From Flavihumibacter fluminis (lineage in GTDB: Bacteria > Bacteroidota > Bacteroidia > Chitinophagales > Chitinophagaceae): 64,000 nucleotides of DNA. A program made the translations under genes and the position numbers. Under the pieces are notes generated by a model. That model made no database searches, was not told where the DNA came from, and saw only the letters and a program-made list of their open reading frames with translations. Position 1 is the first letter of the stretch; every line of letters begins with the position of its first letter. Below, piece by piece: positions 60,734 to 64,000 of this stretch. The stretch spans positions 1 through 64,000 of the forward strand of contig NZ_JAKEVY010000005.1 in NCBI RefSeq assembly GCF_021491375.1, in the 5' to 3' direction.

Positions 60734-62554
60734 TTATTTGACCTCCTGCATATCCACTAACCGCTTGTAAAATCCCTGTTGAGATAAGAGACTTTCGTGG
60801 TTGCCTCTTTCCACGATGCGGCCTTTCTGCAAAACGATGATCTCATCAGCATGGCGGATGGTACTGAGGCGGTGGGCGATCACAATACTGGTGCGATGTT
60901 GCATCATATTATCAATCGCGTCCTGCACCAGGCGTTCACTTTCTGTATCGAGAGAGCTGGTGGCTTCATCCAGGATGAGGATGGGCGGATTCTTCAGCAC
61001 TGCCCGGGCAATGGTGAGTCGCTGACGTTCACCACCACTGAGTTTGCTGCCGCGATCCCCAATATTGGTCTCATACCCGGCCTCTTTCTGCATGATAAAA
61101 CTATGTGCATTCGCCACTTTTGCTGCCTGTTCAATGGAAACCTGGTCGGCCTCCGGCATACCCAGTGAGATATTGGATGCAATGGTATCATTGAACAGGA
61201 TCGGCTCCTGGGTTACGATACTTAATTGATCGCGTATGGATGACAGTGAGTATTCCTTGATGTTCACGCCATCTATCAGAATCTCTCCTTTGGTTACATC
61301 ATGAAAACGGGGCACCAGGTCGGCCAATGTGGATTTTCCTGATCCGGAGGAGCCAACCAGTGCAATTGTTTTTCCTTTTTCGATAACGAGATTGATATCC
61401 TCCAGGATTGTTGTTTCCTCATATGCAAAGGATACATTACGGAACTCAATGCTATGGTTAAACGAAGAAAGTGTTTTCGGTGCAGTGGCTTCTATCACTT
61501 TAACCGGGGCGTTGATTACTTCTTCAATACGTTCAATGGCGGCTGTTCCTCTTTGCACATTATAAAAGGCATTGGAGAAAGCCTTGGATGGATTGATGAT
61601 CTGTGTAAAGAAAACAATGTAGGTGATGAAACCGGCAGCATCCAGTCCGGCTTTGTTATTCAATACCAATTGTCCCCCAAACCAGAGGATCGCACACAAT
61701 ACCAGCACACCCAGGAACTCCGACATCGGCGATGCCAGATCGCGGCGGAAATTCATGGTATTGCGGATATGATTCAGGTGTTTGTTGATGCTGCCAAATT
61801 TACCGGAGATCAGTTTCTCGGCATTAAAGGCTTTGATCACGCGCATGCCACCCAGGGTTTCATCCAGTACACTTAACAACAATCCCTGTTGCACCTGGGC
61901 CTGGTTGGATTGCTTTTTCAAGGTGCGACTCACACGGCCGATCACAAAACCCATTACCGGTAATAATACCACGAGAAATAAGGACAGTTGCGGACTCAAA
62001 AAGATCAGCGAGCTGATGATCAGGATCAGGGTGAGGGGTTCCTTGACCAGGACTTCCATCGCCCCGATAATACTCCATTCCACTTCATTGACATCGTTGC
62101 TCATCCGGCTGATGATATCTCCTTTTCGTTGTTCGGTAAAATAGCCGATGGGCAGGCTGAGGATCTTGGAATAGAGTTCTCCGCGGAGTTTGGTCATCAC
62201 ATGATTACGCATGGGCGTGAGCATGCGAAGTCCGAGGTAGAGAAAGAGGTTCTTGAAAAAGATGGAAACAATTACCGTAATACAGATGGCAGCCAGGGCG
62301 GCAACCGGACCGTTCTGATTGATCAGTTCACTGAGCTGGTATTTCAGCTGGTCGAGCACTGAGGAGGCTGTCCATTCAAAAAACGGCTTTTCAATCATCA
62401 GTTTTTCCAACCCAAAAAGCAGCTGCAGGAAGGGTGCAAGCATTGCCAGGGAAACCAGGGAGAAAACGATGGAGAGCAGGTTAAACAGAAAATAGAGCGC
62501 GATATTGGCCTTTTTTTCTGCGAGGTATTTAAATACGAGCGAAAATTTCTTCAT
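60734..62554 (-). CDS. MsbA-like ABC exporter (transmembrane and ATPase fused)
   Basis: A 606-residue half-transporter. Six transmembrane segments fill about residues 15-320, followed by the ATPase domain with Walker A GSSGSGKS, signature LSGGERQRL, Walker B ILILDEATSSLD and the switch histidine in IAHRLSTI. Such proteins flip lipid A core or other lipids and drugs; the assignment as MsbA is by overall pattern. It lies next to the S9 peptidase, 25 bp upstream in the same direction, and is divergent from rbfA. Confidence 0.88.
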   Translation of the reverse strand: MKKFSLVFKYLAEKKANIALYFLFNLLSIVFSLVSLAMLAPFLQLLFGLEKLMIEKPFFEWTASSVLDQLKYQLSELINQNGPVAALAAICITVIVSIFFKNLFLYLGLRMLTPMRNHVMTKLRGELYSKILSLPIGYFTEQRKGDIISRMSNDVNEVEWSIIGAMEVLVKEPLTLILIISSLIFLSPQLSLFLVVLLPVMGFVIGRVSRTLKKQSNQAQVQQGLLLSVLDETLGGMRVIKAFNAEKLISGKFGSINKHLNHIRNTMNFRRDLASPMSEFLGVLVLCAILWFGGQLVLNNKAGLDAAGFITYIVFFTQIINPSKAFSNAFYNVQRGTAAIERIEEVINAPVKVIEATAPKTLSSFNHSIEFRNVSFAYEETTILEDINLVIEKGKTIALVGSSGSGKSTLADLVPRFHDVTKGEILIDGVNIKEYSLSSIRDQLSIVTQEPILFNDTIASNISLGMPEADQVSIEQAAKVANAHSFIMQKEAGYETNIGDRGSKLSGGERQRLTIARAVLKNPPILILDEATSSLDTESERLVQDAIDNMMQHRTSIVIAHRLSTIRHADEIIVLQKGRIVERGNHESLLSQQGFYKRLVDMQEVK

Positions 62555-62649
62555 TCTACCAATTAACTAGAAACTGCAAACCTACGTCAATTTAGGGTGG
62601 GGCAGCTCCCGAATTCTTTGTTTCTTTGCAGTAACCAAGCAATTACCCC

Positions 62650-63012
62650 ATGCAAAAGGAGACAAAACGACAGAAGCAGGTAGCAGGTGAAATTCAGGGG
62701 GTGCTGAACCAGGTGTTTCAGCACCTGGGCCTTACCATGATAGATGGCGGCATGGTATCTATTTCGTCCGTAAAAATGACCCCGGATTTACTGGAGGCAC
62801 GTATTTATATCAGCCTTTTTAAAGTGGCCGACCCCAAGGCTGCGATGAAAAAACTCGAGGATCGCGCCTGGGAAATTAAAAAAGAACTGGCGGCTGCCAT
62901 CAAAAACCAGGTTCGCCGGATTCCGGAGCTCCAATTCTATCTGGATGATACTCTGGATTATGTGTTCAAGATGGAAGAAGTGTTTGAAAAAATAAAGAAA
63001 GAAGAAAAGTAA
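62650..63012 (+). CDS. rbfA: Ribosome-binding factor A RbfA
   Basis: A 120-residue small KH-like protein needed for 16S rRNA maturation in the 30S subunit. The pattern IQGVLNQVFQHL, then VSISSVKMTPDLLEARIYISLF, then VRRIPELQFYLDDTLDY is typical. It is followed 10 bp later by a permease gene in the same direction. Confidence 0.93.
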   Translation: MQKETKRQKQVAGEIQGVLNQVFQHLGLTMIDGGMVSISSVKMTPDLLEARIYISLFKVADPKAAMKKLEDRAWEIKKELAAAIKNQVRRIPELQFYLDDTLDYVFKMEEVFEKIKKEEK

Positions 63013-63022
63013 ACCCGACTCC

Positions 63023-64000
63023 TTGAATTTTCTATTCGCCTGGCGCTATTTCAAATCGAAGAAATCCACCAATGCCATCAATATCATTGCCTGGGTTAGC
63101 GTTGTGGCAGTGGTAGTGGGCACCGCCTCCCTAATTGTGGTACTGAGTGTGTTCAACGGGTTTGAAGACCTGGTGAAATCACTGTACGCCACTTTTTACA
63201 CGGAATTAAAGATTGTTCCTGCAGAGGGCAAACTACTCCAGCTAACACCGGAGCAGGAAGCTTCGATGGCCCGGATTCCCGGAATTAAAGCCTGGTCGAA
63301 AGTGGTGGAGGAAAAAGCCCTGTTGCAGAATGGGGAGGCGCAGACCATTGTGTATCTGAAAGGGGTGGATAGCCAGTATACAGAGGTAACCACCATGGCT
63401 GATTATGTTAAAGTGGGAGAGTTTAACCTGGGTACGGCAGAACAGCCCCGGGCTATTTTGGGCGTCGGGGTGGAATCCGCACTAGGGTTGTGGAGCGACC
63501 GAGAATTATTACCTGTAACAGCTTATCTCCCCAAGCGCGGTGCAGGCATCAATGTGTCTGACCCGATGTCGGCGCTGATAGCAGAAAACCTGCGAACAGC
63601 CGGGGCCTTTGCAGTTCAGCAGGAGTTTGATAATAAATATGTCCTTACCAACCTGGATTTCCTGAAACGGCTGCTCAGCCTGGAGCCGGATGAATATGGC
63701 GGGGTGGAAATCGCCCTTCAGCCACGTGCAGATGAAAAAGACATCACCGAAAGCCTGGAAAAACTACTCGGTAAAAACTATACGGTTTTGAGCAGGTACC
63801 AGCAAAACCAGGGACTCTACAGTGTTATGCAGATGGAGAAATGGGTGATTTATATATTGCTTTCCCTGATCCTGGTGGTGGCGGCCTTTACCATGATAGG
63901 CTCCCTGACCATGCTGGTGCTGGAAAAACAGAAAGATATCCAGGTATTGAAAGCCATGGGTGCTTCCTCCGGAAGGATTCAGGGAATCTTTATCAGTGAA
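63023..64000 (+). CDS. LolC/LolE-type ABC permease (FtsX family), partial
   Basis: The frame is open to the right edge (326 codons). It starts at TTG 63023, where the conserved N-terminal membrane segment (LNFLFAWRYFKSKKSTNAIN) begins; there is no ATG nearby. A first transmembrane helix at about residues 22-42 is followed by a long periplasmic MacB-like domain and the next transmembrane helices beginning around residue 275 (YILLSLILVVAAFTMIG). LolC/LolE export lipoproteins to the outer membrane. The remainder lies outside the window. Confidence 0.85.
   Translation, partial: MNFLFAWRYFKSKKSTNAINIIAWVSVVAVVVGTASLIVVLSVFNGFEDLVKSLYATFYTELKIVPAEGKLLQLTPEQEASMARIPGIKAWSKVVEEKALLQNGEAQTIVYLKGVDSQYTEVTTMADYVKVGEFNLGTAEQPRAILGVGVESALGLWSDRELLPVTAYLPKRGAGINVSDPMSALIAENLRTAGAFAVQQEFDNKYVLTNLDFLKRLLSLEPDEYGGVEIALQPRADEKDITESLEKLLGKNYTVLSRYQQNQGLYSVMQMEKWVIYILLSLILVVAAFTMIGSLTMLVLEKQKDIQVLKAMGASSGRIQGIFISE

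Overview
The window is chromosomal DNA of a Bacteroidota bacterium, most likely a member of Chitinophagaceae or a close relative. The evidence is a type IX secretion (gliding-type) C-terminal sorting domain, SusC/FecA-style TonB-dependent receptors, a fused MoaCB, LytTR/LytS two-component genes, a DksA-like protein with an Ala/Lys tail, Bacteroidota-type IleRS, TAnnTTTG-like promoter elements and a near absence of Shine-Dalgarno sequences. No rRNA, tRNA or CRISPR array was seen.

Region 1 (1-2.1 kb) is gene-poor. It holds a partial gene at the left edge, a small secreted protein flanked by inverted repeats, and about 1.2 kb of non-coding DNA with an 11-bp periodic repeat and a consensus CRP-type operator.

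Region 2 (2.1-20.0 kb) is the highlight: 18 tightly packed co-directional genes encoding a form I aerobic carbon monoxide dehydrogenase (coxM-coxS-coxL, large subunit with the diagnostic AYRCSFR loop), its maturation factors (coxG, coxD, coxE, a coxF-like XdhC protein with a YHS metal-binding domain, coxI) and an apparently complete molybdenum-cofactor pathway (mocA-like, moaA, moeA, moaD, moeB-rhodanese, moaE, moaCB). Embedded in it are a TonB-dependent receptor, a TauE/SafE permease and a Cys-rich membrane protein that are good candidates for metal or sulfur supply. No dedicated electron carrier other than CoxG is present, so electrons presumably enter the quinone pool.

Region 3 (20.0-24.7 kb) is accessory. 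It holds the mobile mystery protein A/B pair (XRE regulator plus Fic protein) behind a large palindromic operator, three AT-rich orphan genes, an M20 peptidase and an orphan.

Region 4 (24.7-35.6 kb) encodes the protoporphyrin-dependent haem pathway: hemL, (yciI-like), hemB, hemF, hemE, hemD, hemC and hemA on the minus strand, then hemH and hemJ on the plus strand and hemN on the minus strand, followed by a FecA-like receptor (35.8-37.9 kb).

Region 5 (38-50 kb) has a DoxX-like/DUF2071/methyltransferase operon, a LytS/LytTR pair, a vanadium-haloperoxidase-like PAP2 protein, a divergent MocR/PaiB pair and three secreted or envelope proteins. Region 6 (50-64 kb) has a T9SS cargo protein, ileS (GxHH-type IleRS), a histone-H1-like/DksA fusion, a Gfo/Idh oxidoreductase, an S9 peptidase, an MsbA-like ABC exporter, rbfA and a partial LolC/E-type permease.

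A second theme is a family of purine-rich microrepeats (words such as GGAGACGGGA and GTGAGACGTCAGACG). They sit in intergenic DNA and at gene 3' ends, and are also inserted in frame inside two housekeeping genes, hemN and ileS. Two copies lie beside virtually identical terminator hairpins.
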